The notes below the pieces were generated by a model. The model did not search any database and was not told where the DNA came from. It saw only the letters and a program-made list of their open reading frames with translations. The translations under genes were made by a program, and so were the position numbers. A DNA stretch of 64,000 nt from Ceratodon purpureus (Eukaryota > Streptophyta > Bryopsida > Pseudoditrichales > Ditrichaceae): positions 50,568,956 to 50,632,955 of the forward strand of contig CM026426.1 in NCBI GenBank assembly GCA_014871385.1, in the 5' to 3' direction. This document shows, one piece after another, positions 10,976-23,500 of this stretch; within the stretch, counting starts at the first letter, position 1; the number at the start of each line of letters is the position of its first letter.

Positions 10976-11559
10976 GAGGAGGAAAAGTTCGCGGCCAAAA
11001 GTCAACACTCTGTCTAACGCTATAGGGACTTCCAACCCATCCCATTTGATTTAATGCACCAAATATTTCGCATCTTCATCTATCTAAAGGGCCGAGAAGT
11101 ATGGAAAGTGGTAATTCCCGCGCTTTCTCACACCCCCAAAATGTGGAGGGACGAATGGTCATGCATGATTCCCGCCTATTTTCAAAACTCAAGCGGCATG
11201 AAAACGGTCACACGTTAGAGAATGACCTCTGGAATCGTCCCCGCTCAAAGTCTTTTCTCTACTCACTTGCTTCTCTCGCGTGTAGGAGCCCTCGGCGCTC
11301 ACTTGGAGGTCGTTGTTTTCTGGGCGGAAGCTGTATTGCGCCGTTTCTCTTGTACGTCTTCTCTTTAGTTTTCTCCGATCATCAATACATCTCATTGATT
11401 TCTGGTTGTTGTATGCTTGCGATTTCACAATGTATTAGCAGTGTCTCACTTACTACTTGGAAACGTTTGAGAGCGGACACCGTAAGCGTACTCCAAGTCT
11501 GAGACCCTGAATTCCGACGATGTAAGCACCTATTAAAGCGCCGCTTTTTGCGGACGGCA
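10976..11559. other. Upstream region of the DUF7869-type pseudogene; no gene recognised
   Basis: An open frame at 11101-11502 has no recognisable domain. The segment probably contains promoter or 5' untranslated sequence of the downstream transposase, but no clear TATA box was seen. Confidence 0.4.
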
Positions 11560-11676
11560 GTTTAGCTCGAGTCGAGCTAAACTGCTGCATCCAAAGGGCA
11601 TCATGAGTTTAGCTCGAGTCGAGCTAAACTTCTGCATCCAAAGGGCAGCAGCAGTTTAGCTCGACTCGAGCTAAAC
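11560..11676. repeat. Three palindromes upstream of the transposase pseudogene
   Basis: Perfect copies of the 23-bp palindrome lie at 11560-11582, 11607-11629 and 11654-11676. The 47-bp spacing and similar spacers (TGCATCCAAAGGGCA) show they are a small tandem array. They precede an acceptor-like site (GCATTCCAG) and the ATG at 11771. Confidence 0.9.
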
Positions 11677-11770
11677 TGCGCCTGAGATAAGTTCTCAAAT
11701 TTAAAGATGAATTATCTTCAAGGAGTATAATATGTTCTCATAAAATTGGATCTGTTGCATTCCAGGTACA

Positions 11771-14606
11771 ATGGATTATGTCTCAAATGACGAGGTACCG
11801 GTTGAAGCGCCTGTAAACCTAGACCTTCCAGACTTTGTGGTTGTACCCTCAAGACAATGGCAGAACAAGACCGTAACAATATACAGTGACGACAATATCT
11901 CGTTAGCAGAGGGTTTGATCCGGAACCCACGGTCCAGCTTGGTATCTGACACGGTTGGTCCCCTTGGTGATTCCGTTGTCGTCGTCCAGGTATCACGTTC
12001 GTTAGTCGAAGAAGAGTCACAGGATGATTGGAGGTACTCCTTCAAACGTGGCCTATCAGCCACGTCTATCTGGATGGAGTTAGCCTAGAGCCTCATAGTC
12101 AACGTGATGTGTATAACCGTTGGGTTGCGGAGCGTAACCGATCCCTAGGAGATCGTACACGATCGTATGATAACTCCTCTAGGAATACCCCCCCACCTAT
12201 ATCACGTCACGGTGAGTTTCTAATGACCCAGCCATCTATCAACTCTGTAGCGGCAAACACGTGCTGCGCTCACCTATGCGTCCAACACTATCCCAGAGAT
12301 AAAATCTCTACTCTACGGTCGCGTATGTACGACAAGACCACAGTGCAGTTCCGTAACCACATAAAACTCGACGTGCATAGACAGATCCACAAGAATTCAG
12401 CGCGGAGGAGTGTGGTGACTCTAGAGGGCATAGATGTTTGTCCCTTCGCCTGGATGAAGATTATGGGAGTGAGCTCCAGTACATTTTATAGAAATGCCAA
12501 GTATGCTGCTGCTGGTTTCGAAGCTCAATTTCACGGTAATACTAGTTTACGTAAACCTCAAAATCACACAGTGGTAGCAACTGCCGTCCTAGGGGCCATC
12601 CTTGACAAGCATGCCGACCACATGCCCCACAAGAGTCGTGTTCTGCCTTCAGGGGAGACAGTTGTAGCTAAAGTTCTGCCTTCCAGTTTCAAATGGAAGG
12701 AATAGATTCCGATCCTCAATGAGCATTTAGCGGACTGTGGATTGCCTCCTATGTCCGCATCTAACTTGAGCAAGATCAGGAGGCTTAGCTATCCAGAATA
12801 TTACGCCAAACGGGCAGGAGACAACTTCGCTCGTTGCTCAAAATGTGATGAGTTCCAGTCCCAGAAGAAGTTGACGGTTACAGGATCTCAGGCGTCCCTG
12901 TTGTGGTCTAAGAAAATGAGGCTGCACAATGACTCTGCAATGGCGCATAGGACTTGTACTACCTAAATCGATTCAGGTCAAAGGCTACTCCGCATGAAGT
13001 TCTTACAATTATGCATGACAAAATGGACCACTCGAAGACGGCGTCGCCGGCCTTATCCCACAAGGTCAAACACTTAGACGGTCTCATGAAGCTTCCTCTC
13101 GCTATCACCAGAATGCTTGCTCATGGGCATGTGGACCAACGTTACGCCCATTATGGCCTTGACATTTACTCACACGACGCTAATTACACGGTTGGATCGT
13201 TTGCGAAGCTCCTTTGGGATCTTGAGTCACCCCCTAAATCCACCTCTAGGGAACTCTTTCAAGAAAATCCGTCCCACCCATTGTATGCCGCGCTTTTGCA
13301 TGGTTCAGAGATGTGTTTGGATCCTCTTGGCCCTCCTCCTGAGGTTCCAGTTGCTACTAAACCCTTGCCTCCCATTCTTAACGTCCAAATGGATAACGCT
13401 GTCAGTGATAACAAGAATAGATTTGTATTTTCATTCTGGTCCCTATTAGTCGCGAAGCGGGTGTTTCGCGAAGTATACGTGAATTTTATGCTGGTCGGCC
13501 ATACTCATGACGATATTGATGCCCTTTTCGGGCGATGGAGCATGGCTTTGCGGAGGGAGGACTTCCCCACAGTACCTCTCCTCATGAAGTCCTTCATGAA
13601 AAATGAAGCTGTACCAACAATTCCGCATCTTATTCAGGAGGTCCCAGATTTCAAGAAATTCATCGCGAAGTGGATGCTTGATGGCGACGATACGTTAATG
13701 GGTCACACTAAAGCTCATCAGTTCAAATTCTATGTAGATTCTTCAGGATGCCTAGTCATGAAGTATAAAATCTTCTGTCACGACGACGACTGGTTGCCAA
13801 AAGGAGATGGTTGTGGCATCAAGTTGTGGAAGGAGGATTCAGAAGGTCGATCTTTATGACCCCGTGGTGTTCCTGGTGCCGTGGCGCCTCGCGAGATGCG
13901 GCACCTGCCTGATGTGATTAAGGGCTTGTCGGGTTTTGTAGATCATTGGGAGAGGCTATCTTCGGATTCAGTCCAGTCCAGAACAATCTATGAGCCACTC
14001 TCATACTATTGGAACGATGTTAAAGAGGCTCTTTCCATCCCCTTTGATGCTGTCCCCGCCTTGGAGCATGGTTTTTGGCCATCCACGCGGCTCGCTCACT
14101 CCGTCGAAGACGAGTTTCAGGAAGATGGAACTTTGCGCGAGGAGTTCGCAGAGGATGATCACTTTGTTGGTCACAAACGAGATCGCCCAGGACCGTCATT
14201 CCGTGTTGCGCGAGACCTTTTTGCAGGGTACTTCTTAGCCCTACGACCCTGCGATGAAGACGATCGTCCTTTCCGGCTTGCGAGGGCCTTGACTGACCCT
14301 AATTCGAACCCTGACCTCCCGAACACGCTCCAAGTAGAGTTCTACCGCCCAATTTCCCGAGATGAAAATGTTTTGAAATTCTATACCGGCTGGGATGTGG
14401 ATGGGAGACTTCGTTGGACAGTTGAGAAGGATGTACCCGAGTCGTGGCAGAGTACTGATGCAGTCATAACAGCTTGGAAATCCAAAGTTAAAAAAAATGT
14501 CAACGAGCGGGGCGTTGGCAAGGATCCAACGCTGAAGATCCCACTGAAACAACTGGACATTATAAAGTCCTCCTTGGAGAGATTTGTGTCTCCGGATTTT
14601 GAATAA
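11771..14606 (+). pseudogene. DUF7869-type transposase-like pseudogene
   Basis: Coding pieces on the plus strand use shifting frames: 11771-12088, about 12046-12966 (with an in-frame TAG at 12703-12705), 12954-13859 and 13881-14606. Frame changes lie near 12050, 12950 and 13855. The middle piece has HTVVATAVLGAI and a C-x2-C motif (CSKCDEF). The catalytic-looking core has NVQMDNAVSDNKNRFV and FMLVGHTHDDIDALFGR, typical of the DUF7869 family found in eukaryotic mobile-element proteins. The C-terminal piece (about 240 residues) has no recognised domain. Palindromes flank it on both sides (11560-11676; 14738-15069), so they may belong to the same element. It is decayed, and the exact element borders are not visible. 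Confidence 0.65.
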
Positions 14607-14737
14607 ACATATAGCTTTGAAATTGGTGGTCTTGAAGTTCTGAATTTAGTCACATCCCTTATATTCGTTTGAAGACGACTGAACTGAATACCGTACGTCC
14701 CTTCATCCAACATTATGTTTTCTAGACAAAGGTAGAT

Positions 14738-15069
14738 GTTTAGCTCGAGTCGACCTATTCAGTTATAGCGTATTAGTTCTAGCGTATTTATGTTTTGAAT
14801 ACTAGCTAAATACATATATTTAATTGGAGGGAACACTATTTAAGTGTTTCAGTCCATTCCTTATTTATCATGTGTACCACATTATAGGCAGCAGTTTAGG
14901 CCGAGGCGACCTAAACTGCATTTGGCGTTGAAGCTCGTACTTTACGAGTGCGGGATACCAACAGGTCACCTATAGTTCTTCGTGTAGATTTTTACTTAGT
15001 ACCCTAAAGCGTTGATTCTATATCATATGTACTGCCACATACCAGCCATTTAGGTCGAGGCGACCTAAA
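14738..15069. repeat. Palindromes of two subfamilies, including a hybrid
   Basis: The copy at 14738-14758 has a left arm TTTAGCTCGA and a right arm CGACCTA, so it joins the two subfamilies. At 14894-14916 and 15049-15069 the second subfamily appears (TTTAGGTCG-AGG-CGACCTAAA). Degenerate relatives follow near 15270, 15367, 15515 and 17851. Confidence 0.8.
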
Positions 15070-15532
15070 CGACATCTAGTGCTGAAGTTCCTAGTTTGGA
15101 TTTCTGAAGTAGAGCCGATAACATACATTTGTTGCTATGGGACTATACTGAAGTCCGTATGTTCTTTGATTGCATATCATACTGTGGAAACTGAAGGCAG
15201 CTATGTTGGTCAAACAACTTGATTGTTTGTACAAGTCTGAAAGAGCCTGTCACGGATTCAATATTTAAGGAGTGTCGACCTAATTTGTATTTCCACACAT
15301 ATATATAATATAAGATTTCCCAGCATATCCGTTGTGTCCATTTCTTGTTATTTGTTTGATGTTCATTTAGGGTGGTTCGACCTACCTTGTATTTTTTCAA
15401 ATATTTCTAGTAAATCACTACGTTCTTTCATTTCCCATTAGTACTGTGTAATCATGTCCCAAATTAATGGAAATTGCTTATAAGCTTTTCCTTGCCCATT
15501 GTGCCCATTTTAACTCAACCTGACCTAATGCA

Positions 15533-17436
15533 TTATTTTGGGAGATGATAAATCTCCCAAAATAACGAATACGGTGTTATTTCCTCAGACGGGCCAACGT
15601 CGTCACCGTCAGATCCTGCGTCATCCGATCTGGATTCCTCTAAGTTGCTCTGGGGTGGATCGTCGTCCGCAAGTCCGACACCTCCCATGCCAAATCCGCC
15701 CTGTCCGACACCATCCATGCGGGCATCGTCCGCTACATCGTCCGCCACATGGTCTCTTCTTTGTCCGACGTCTTCCTCCTCGTCGTCCTCGTTCGGATCC
15801 TCGCCATCGAGGTCATCGTCGGAATGAACCTCCTCTAAGCCATACCATTGTGCCGGACGCGGGGCCCGGCGGTGACGAACGAGTCTTATGTTCGTGTAGA
15901 TATACACGAGGTCCTCAACTCCTACATGTTTCAATCTATTGCGCACCTTGCTGTGCACGTAGGAGTACATGCTCCTATTGCGCTCACACGCAGACACGCA
16001 CACGTGTCCAAGTATACGTCTAGCTATTGTTTGGAATGCCCGGGCTCCACCTCCCATTGTGTCCCACCATTTGTGGATAGCAGTGCCGTGCGCGTGGGTA
16101 TCAATTGAATCAACAAATGCCCCCCGATTCTCAAGGAAATCCCGATACTGGACAAGGATCTAGACGTAATTCTCCTCGTTAGACGATAACTTATGAAGAA
16201 CCCGGTTTAAAATGATCCTCGACTCCTCGTGGTTATGAAGTGGCGCCCATCCACGTAGGGTCGGATTCAGCATCGCACCTGTCCAATGAAGATCTGTCAA
16301 CATCATAGCCCATCTGTGGTCGAATGCGAGCATGGCGTGTGCTGCCAGGTCCGCGTTCAATCTAAACGGATGGGAGGAAAAACTGCGGACGTGGTTCTTC
16401 AAATCGTACATCACCCTCCAAGCTAGGCCATTGCAGGTGCCTTTCCATCAAAAAGGCGTAATGCCTTCACCACTGGGATGACCATGTATAAGAAGTTATG
16501 GCACGTGTTCCAGAAACCGTCCGCACGCACATACTTCCGCATCAGGCGGACCTTGCTCCCCGCTGAGCCCTTCACATCAGGATAGGTTGCTAAAATACGT
16601 GCAAACGCCGGATCAATGACCATTCTCTCAAATGCAATCCGAAGTTCCACAAGACGCTCGATCATAATGAAATTGGTTGCGAACCGCATCTCAACGGGCA
16701 AACGGATGGTCAGATTGGGACACATCCTGCGAAACAAAGTCATTGATGAATGATGATTTTTAACCCATACGCAAATAAGTCTCGCCTTTCTGACTATGTG
16801 CCTCACCCAATCCTCCTTCCCCCAATCTTCGAGTAACAGATCCAAGCAGTGTGCGGCACACCCTTGAACATAAATGTGAGGATATCGTGTCTCGAGCATC
16901 CGACTGGATCCAAGCATGTTCGGAGCATTGTCAGTGCAAACTTGGACAACATGTTGCGGTCCGACCCGATCCACGAACGGACGGATCTGAGAAGCGATAT
17001 AATCGCTATCTTTGTCATGTCCCGTCGTGTCTATGGTTCCAAGGAAAACGTCGCCCCTGGTCCCACTCAAGATAACATTCAGAAGAGGACGACTCTGGAC
17101 GTTGTCCCAACCGTCTGAACATATTGTAACACCGTATTTCTCTGTGGAATTGCTCGTGAGATCCTTTACTTGTCTCACCATTTCCGCCTTTCTTGCAGTC
17201 AATGATTCTTTGCGAATAGCATTCATCGATGGCGGCAGGTATGTCGGGAAGCGGGATCGCACTGTTTCCTGAACGGCGTTAACGAAGGCAGGATGCCTAG
17301 CAACGTTGAATGGGATATTGGCTTTGTAGAATGCCGTCGCCCACACTTTATCTAATCGAAGCTTCCTGGAAGCTTTGAATCCTTGCACAATATTCAGGTG
17401 ACGCATTTCCTTGGCTGGAGAACCGTGGGGTGCCAT
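15533..17436 (-). pseudogene. hAT-superfamily transposase (DUF659 plus C-terminal dimerisation region)
   Basis: The 5' block (17436-16423) has the DUF659 signature: YGVTICSDGWDNVQSRPLLN, GTIDTTGHDKDSDYIA, VQVCTDNAPNMLG and HIYVQGCAAHCLDLLLEDW. The frame then shifts near 16425 and continues at 16414. A TAG at 16160-16162 interrupts it in frame. It then carries the hAT dimerisation block (WWDTMGGGARAFQTIARRIL, CERNRSMYSYVH, RNRLKHVGVEDLVY, TNIRLVRHRR) and ends in an acidic tail. With one frameshift and one stop it is unlikely to make a full transposase. The BED-like exon is at 17629-17847. The family is secure. Confidence 0.85.
15534..15564. other. Perfect 13-bp stem-loop at the 3' end of the hAT gene
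   Basis: TATTTTGGGAGAT pairs exactly with ATCTCCCAAAATA across a 5-nt loop (GATAA). It overlaps the final codons of the hAT transposase frame. It may act in RNA processing or be a remnant of the element's terminal structure. Confidence 0.7.
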
Positions 17437-17628
17437 ATTGGGCTCCTAGATAGCTGGCCCATCATTCGCGCGCGCCCCCTCGTTATCGGTAGCTTGAGGT
17501 ATTACCGGATCTGGGACCCCGTCACCTCCCAAGCCAATGTCTTGAAAATCATCAGGCTCTCTTCTAGGAACTTCACCTTCGCAGTCTACGAACAACCTCC
17601 TCACCCGCGCACTCAGTAATCTGAAAAT

Positions 17629-17847
17629 TTATATACCGTAGTTACCTGGACCACCTAAAGGACTGTATCCAAAGTAGGCGAACATTCTATCCCGATGGTA
17701 CACAATAGTCACATTACAAATTCTACACATAACCTGTCTCAAAGGCCTCGCACCCACCACGCCCAAGTCTTGCAACCACTGATCCCTGGCCTCTACTCTT
17801 CGCGGCATGCCTGCGACAGAAAGCAAGAATCTGGAGGGTGAATGCAC
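17629..17847 (-). CDS. N-terminal BED-finger-like exon of the hAT gene
   Basis: The frame encodes a C-x2-C pair (MCRICNVTIV) followed by YHRDRMFAYFGY, placed 5' of the DUF659 block on the same strand with about 190 bp between them. This is the usual position of the BED zinc finger in hAT transposases. The second half of the finger is not clear, and splice borders were not settled. Confidence 0.5.
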   Translation of the reverse strand: MHSPSRFLLSVAGMPRRVEARDQWLQDLGVVGARPLRQVMCRICNVTIVYHRDRMFAYFGYSPLGGPGNYGI

Positions 17848-17869
17848 TATTTAAGGCGAGATGGACCTA

Positions 17870-18830
17870 TTTCAGAAATTGCGCCCGACAATGCACTTCT
17901 AGCGTCGTTGAATGAGGGTTGAGGGATGGACTTGCCCTGATTATGTAGAAGATCTCTGATGGAGTTCGGACGGTTCGTTCCAGTGGGCTATGCTTGACCC
18001 CTCGCGCACACTTGGGTCTCATGCAGAGGAACCTTAGACGAGACCCCAATGTCCTAAGACACGCAGTGCAAAGAAGGGAGAACAGATCGTGGTGAGTCGC
18101 ATCTTTTATGGCACTCTCCGAGCGTGTCCGGGGCCAGGAAGCGGAACATCGCGGAATTGTTCCGGGTGGTGCGGACGAGGTCGAACGAGAGCGGGATCGA
18201 TGGCGATCCACTAACCAGATTCGATTTTGGTCCGCGTTGTAGGAAAAAGATGGTCAGGATCTGCATATATATGGCACTCATGTGCTGACATCGAAAAGGT
18301 GGTTCGCACTCCGTGAGATTGGCCCATGTACGGAGATGGATCAACAACGGACGGGCGGACTATCTATAATCCAATCGATTTCAGAATGTGGTCACTCCGT
18401 ATTCGGACATGGACGACGTACCCCGACGGATTAGAGGCTCGGACGTGGTCCGCCGATCGGAACGTGCGCGTTCTGGAAACGGTCGGACGCAATCTCGGGC
18501 CAGGACTGCTGCGGAGGCGGACATAGTTGATAACAAGGCAATTAAACAATATCACGTCGTTCTTCTAGAGCACCGGACACGGGTCGGAACTTTGCGAAAC
18601 ATAATCCGACTTTGGACAGACGGATTGTATCTGGACAGTGAAAACGGCGCCGGATAATACGAACCTCGCACATCTGGCCTTTGGTAGGAGATTGTGCAGG
18701 TCCGGTCTCGCGCGGATGGTGATCCTATACGGTCGGATTGGGGCAGCAGGCAAAGTACGTTCGGATTCAATCCGAGGCAGCGTCCTCTGGCAAAGGGCGA
18801 ATGGCGGACTATAGTGCGCGAGGTATGCGA
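17870..18830. other. CGGAC/GTCCG-rich region next to the hAT gene
   Basis: Many copies of the pentamer CGGAC or its complement occur, most densely at 18340-18600. hAT elements often have short repeated motifs near their ends that bind transposase. The 277-bp hAT-type MITE at 59134 has the same words. No open frame here carries a recognisable domain. Confidence 0.4.
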
Positions 18831-18833
18831 TGA

Positions 18834-18841
18834 TATATAAG
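18834..18841 (+). promoter_or_regulatory. TATA box candidate
   Basis: ATATATAA lies about 80 bp upstream of the ATG at 18921, in an otherwise GC-richer context. Confidence 0.45.
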
Positions 18842-18920
18842 CGGGAAGTGCAATAACACGGGTCCCTTTTGATGCAGTTAGCCCGCAAGTAATTGTGGTC
18901 GAGTCCTCCCCAGTTTGAAG

Positions 18921-19379
18921 ATGGATCCTTGTGACATCACTAGTCTAGAGGATGAGGTATTAGAGTTCTTGCTCTCTTGGAATCCCGAGAGGAACGAAGT
19001 CGTTGGGGACACTGATAAGGAAACTGCTCTAGGAGCGGGCAGTGGAGACAAGGACATCGGCGTAGACAAGGTACAAGTATTGCGGGGAGGTCTATGCATT
19101 CCAGCTAACAAGGGATGCAAGTGGAAGGACAACAATATGTACGAAAAGCCTGGAGGAAGTAGTAATGGGAGGTCATCCCCAGCACAGGGACGGAAGCATT
19201 CCACCGCTGCTACGACCGCTATAGGTCCTATACGAAGGAACATGCGGGGGAGACCAGCCGATTCCGTAGAGACCGAAACTTCAAAGTCGAGGAACTGGAG
19301 GCGATTTGGCCATCCAAGAATTTGAAACTAAAGAATGACATCGAAGACGCTAGGAAATCTAGGTTGTTCAGAAGTAAAT
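18921..19379 (+). CDS. Small hypothetical protein, probably frameshifted
   Basis: From the ATG at 18921 an acidic protein (MDPCDITSLEDEVLEFLLSW...) runs to a stop at 19323-19325. A neighbouring frame then reads NFKVEELEAIWPSKNLKLK and closes at TAG 19379. That tail looks more protein-like than the end of the first frame, so a one-base shift or a short intron near 19200-19270 is likely. No domain is recognised. A TATA candidate sits upstream. The left end of the LTR retrotransposon lies about 470 bp downstream. Confidence 0.4.
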
Positions 19380-19840
19380 AGTGTTCGATTGAACACGGAG
19401 AATCCTCGTTATCGACACAATGCATTGGCAATTAGATAAGAGGTTGGAAGATGTATGTGTGCTTAGAAACTGCACTGGATGGATAACCTCGAAACAGAAA
19501 GGAGATATCAAACTACGGGGGACGTTCGGAATAGCTCCGTCCTTATAAAACATGGATATACTTAGATCATCAGAAGATCAGCATAATAATAAACGGGAAA
19601 AAACATTATAGTAAGGCCGAAAATTTACGAAAATTCTCGGCCCATATATAAAATAGTTAGAGAAAGAGAAGGCCGGAGATAAGCATTCCAAGATTGGTAG
19701 TGAGCAGAATCATTATCAGCGGCAACCCTTGTCTATTAAAATCAAGCGTTTTCCCAAAAACCCTGCCAAAAACCCTCCTGTTTGTTCACAATATCGGACA
19801 TCTTACCGGGAGAAGGCATCGTTCTCCGGCAATACTGTTG
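19380..19840. other. Flank of the LTR retrotransposon, no gene recognised
   Basis: On the minus strand, rejoining this flank to 52845 across the target duplication extends the open frame at 52840-53019 by about 16 codons, to a donor-like G|GTAAGA near 19807. The flank therefore holds the broken 3' side of that exon. Nothing else was seen. Confidence 0.4.
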
Positions 19841-19845
19841 GAACT
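19841..19845. repeat. Target-site duplication of the LTR element, left copy
   Basis: GAACT directly abuts the LTR terminus TGTTAAAGGG and is repeated at 52840-52844. Confidence 0.92.
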
Positions 19846-20444
19846 TGTTAAAGGGTGATTAAGCTTCACCCTTAAAAAGCTTGGTTACTTCTACTAAGTC
19901 AAATAGAATCTGAAAAAAATGTAGTACTGACCCTTCTTCTTCTACTACTACTAACCTGATCCTGCTAACACCAGAATCCTGCTCCCTGCTCCCTATCTGA
20001 TCATCAATGCAAAGCTTCCTCATTCAATTCTCCCTAACCCTAACATTCAATACTCAACTCAGATCTGTAAATGCAATGTCTTTACTCATTACTTCTCCGC
20101 CAAGTACAACCATACTGCCCATAACTCTGATCTACAGCAGTATCTTCTCCTCTCCTACCTCCTAATCCCTCCTAACTCCTAACCATACCATTGAAAACCC
20201 CAGAGACTGAGAGAGAGAGTGAGAGCCGCCATGCTCTCACTCCTCACTACCCCCCAAACCCTAGCCGTCATCCTCCTATGTCCATTTTTCATCCAGTTCA
20301 GAATTACATCCGACTGTCAAAACTTCATCCAAAACGCAGTGGACAGTAAATGGGCAGTAACTAACTAGTTACTGCTCCAGGCAGTTTTACCGTTCCTGCT
20401 CCTACATTACTGCTCTAGTAAAATGGCAAAAAATCCCTTTAACA
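19846..20444 (-). repeat. 3' LTR
   Basis: 599 bp, with a 10-bp terminal inverted repeat TGTTAAAGGG/CCCTTTAACA. It is the 3' LTR because the element reads on the minus strand and the polypurine tract abuts it. Confidence 0.95.
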
Positions 20445-20458
20445 TTATCCCCCTTTTA
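20445..20458 (-). promoter_or_regulatory. Polypurine tract
   Basis: On the minus strand AAAAGGGGGATAA lies immediately before the 3' LTR, the expected position of the plus-strand primer. Confidence 0.8.
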
Positions 20459-20583
20459 GTCTGCATCTGCCCTCAGATGCTCTGGTGCCTAGTTTTATGT
20501 AGTTAGCCAAAAATAAAAAAGGAAATAAAAATTAAAAAGAGAGTCTACTACTGGTCCTACCAGTACTCTACGTATCCTACTAC

Positions 20584-23500
20584 CTAGCCACTAGCTGGTG
20601 TGGTCTTCATAATGTCTTGGCCCTGTTCGCCTGGTGTCATCTCGGGCTCGGGAACTGCTACTGGTCCGGGTATGGTTCGAGTCGCAACTGGTCCTACTGG
20701 AACTGGTGCCTGAACTGACCCAGGGGCTGAGGAAGTAGAAGGCATATCTGGTCCCAACTGGATCGAACCAAGTCTTGACTCCTCCATTACTGGTACTGCT
20801 ACACCAGTATGGATAAATGCCTCCTGCTGGCCACCTTCATCCTCCACCATTCCCGGCTCCTCATCAGACCAGTACACGAAAGTAGGGTAAGCTTCAGCGA
20901 ACCTTACCAAGTACCTGTTTTGGCGTTCCTGGTCTTCATTGTAGGCCTTGATTTCCTCCCCGACCTGTTTCTTGGTGGTAGCCAAGATGTGTCGCTGGAG
21001 CCCTCGACTGGTTGGTGTAGCACTGCTGTTCGCCACCTCTAGTTGGCGTTTCAGCTCCTGGTTCTCAAGGGCCAGCTGATCGAATCCTCGAAGGCGGGCA
21101 CTGGTGGCCATCTCCAACTCTATCCGACGCTTCTTGACTTCCTCCAGTTCTCCTCCTCGGGCTGCTCGTGCGGTCTTCTCCTGCTGCTGTGCTCTAGTGA
21201 GAGCAGCTAACCGTCCTTGGGTGTCTGCCCATACGGTTTTGAGTGTCGAGAGTTCCAGGGCTGTAGACTGTAAGGTTTCCGCCAACCCCTTGATCTTCCC
21301 TTCCAGTTCCTGATTGACAACCTGCAACGACTCATACGATGGCTGCCTCTCTTCTTGCTCCTGCTGCTGTTGCCTGATGCGGGCGGTCTTCTCCAGGAAC
21401 TGCTGCAGTTGTTCCATCACCTGTCCCAACCCTCCAGCTATTCCATTAGTATCTTCACCCGTAGACTTAAAAGTCTTTCCAAGATTACGGGGGGTCAATG
21501 CCACTATGGGTTTGCCCTTCTGTTTCTTCAGTGTCGAGTCTTCCCTTGGGACCTCCTGCTCCTGCTCTTGTGCTACCTGCTTGGCTCGGGTAGGTGAAAC
21601 TCGCCGGGCCTCCTGCTGTGGTGCTGCCCGTAACTTCAGTAGGGCCCTAGAGACCTCCACTGGCGTATCTCCTGGTTGTACCTGTTTTGCCGTCTTGGCC
21701 TTCTTCCTGCCCCTCGTGACGGGTGTCTTTCTGGCGTCCGAGTTGATTGCTCCTCTCTCCACTTCCTCTGCTTCCTCTGAATCTAAGGATTCTGAGGAGC
21801 AGTCCTTGTACTTGGGCCGCTGCTCCTGCCTCCTTAATCTTTTCTGAGTTGCTCCCTGCCCTCTTGGTGTTTGCTGTTGGTGCTGTTTCCTTTTCCTCTT
21901 TCCTGGTGCGGTTCTCTGCTGACCAGAAGAGGAGGATGACTGGTGTTCGGCTTCGGCTCCTCGTCTCCCTGCCTCCTTAGTTACATTATGGTCCAGTACC
22001 CCCTTGGCTCCTTCTCCACTGATCACGTCCGGTGGTAGATCACCTACTGTCCTTACTGGTGTCTGATCTGGCTCACATTCCCTATCGTCCTTTTCTTCCT
22101 TGCTGATCTGGGCTGGGGGTGGCTCCACGTACTGCTCATTGTCCGGAAACCAATTCTTCAACAGGGCATCTATAAGCTCCGCTCCTTTAATCTCCCGGGT
22201 CTCACTGGTGTGCACCCTGATCAGCATCCTCCTCAGGCTGGATAAGATCAACGGAGCCCAGTTGTGTTCTCCCCTCTTCACGGCTTGGTACATGTTCTCC
22301 ATCAGTTCGTTGCTGGCGTATAAGGACTTCTTCTTCACACACATTACCTCTACCAGGGCCTTGACTCTATCCTGATACGGCTCATCGAACCCACTGACCC
22401 TGGTCCCATCCGTCTTGTGGTCTGCTTTAGTCAAGCCAAACATCTTCATGTACCTCGGGTCCAGGTCTCCACTTGCCTTCGGTATTTTAGATGTCTTGCT
22501 GCCCTCTATCCCTAAAGCCTGTGATATTGTCCATGCCGTGATCTCGATTGGTACCCCCCTGACCGTCGCCCTGATCGGTGTGTTGTAGTCGGCCTTCTCT
22601 CCCCTCAGGTACTGGAAACCTTCGACAAAGTCTGCCACCAATTCTTCCCTTGGCACCGGCCAGGTGTACTCGTAGAAGGCCCCCAAGCCAACCTTCTCAG
22701 CCCAGATGTCGTCCTTAAGCTCCCGCCAGCCCTTCCAGAATTCCATGGGTATGAAGGTCAGGTTGATCTTCCTCCTCCTTTTCTTCTCCACTGTAACTGT
22801 CTTTGGAGCCCGAGCTAGGATCGGGGTCTTCTTCCTCCTTGTGTTCCCCCCGGTCCTCTGTATTTCCTCCCCCTCTGGTCTTGTTTGCTGCTCTTCTCCT
22901 GCTGTCTGCTGGGTTGGTGGTGGCGGTGCATCCTCCCCTTCCTGCTGTACCTCCATTTGCTCCTGCCCTTCTGCTGCTCCTGTTGTTCTGATGTAGTCGT
23001 GTAGAGTCCCCTTTACCCCTGGTCCGTTTGCTGGTGCGTCTTCTTTTTGGCCCCCACTGGTACTTGCGATTCTGTCCATTAGTCCTCCTCTTCTTTTCTG
23101 TTGTACTGGTTCTTCGTGTCTCCAATCCCTGAAAGTCAAGACTGACCCCTGGTTCCTATGCGCTCGGCCTCTCTCGTTTTTTCGCTTTTTGTTTTTCCAC
23201 TCTTTCTGCCTACTACCTCCTGCTCTTTCTCCTATCTTCTTCTGATTTTTCCTATGTTCTCTCTCTAAAGCCCTGATCCTTCGCCACTGCTCTACCCTCT
23301 CCCTGGCTGAACTCTTTAGAACTAGAGATTGATCTAATTCTAATTGAAAACCCTCCCAAAAACCCTGAACCTCTAGAGTCACCTGATCGTTTTGGAGTCG
23401 CCTTGCTCTTGTCAAGTATCTCCGCCCTCCTTCCTCTTGTGACTGTTCTTCGTCCTTGTGATCTTCTCGCGGCTGTTCTGCTCTGTCTCCTTCGTTGCTC

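Noticed and set aside
11101..11502. 133-codon plus-strand frame
   Set aside because: No domain and uneven composition; it more likely lies in the upstream region of the transposase pseudogene.
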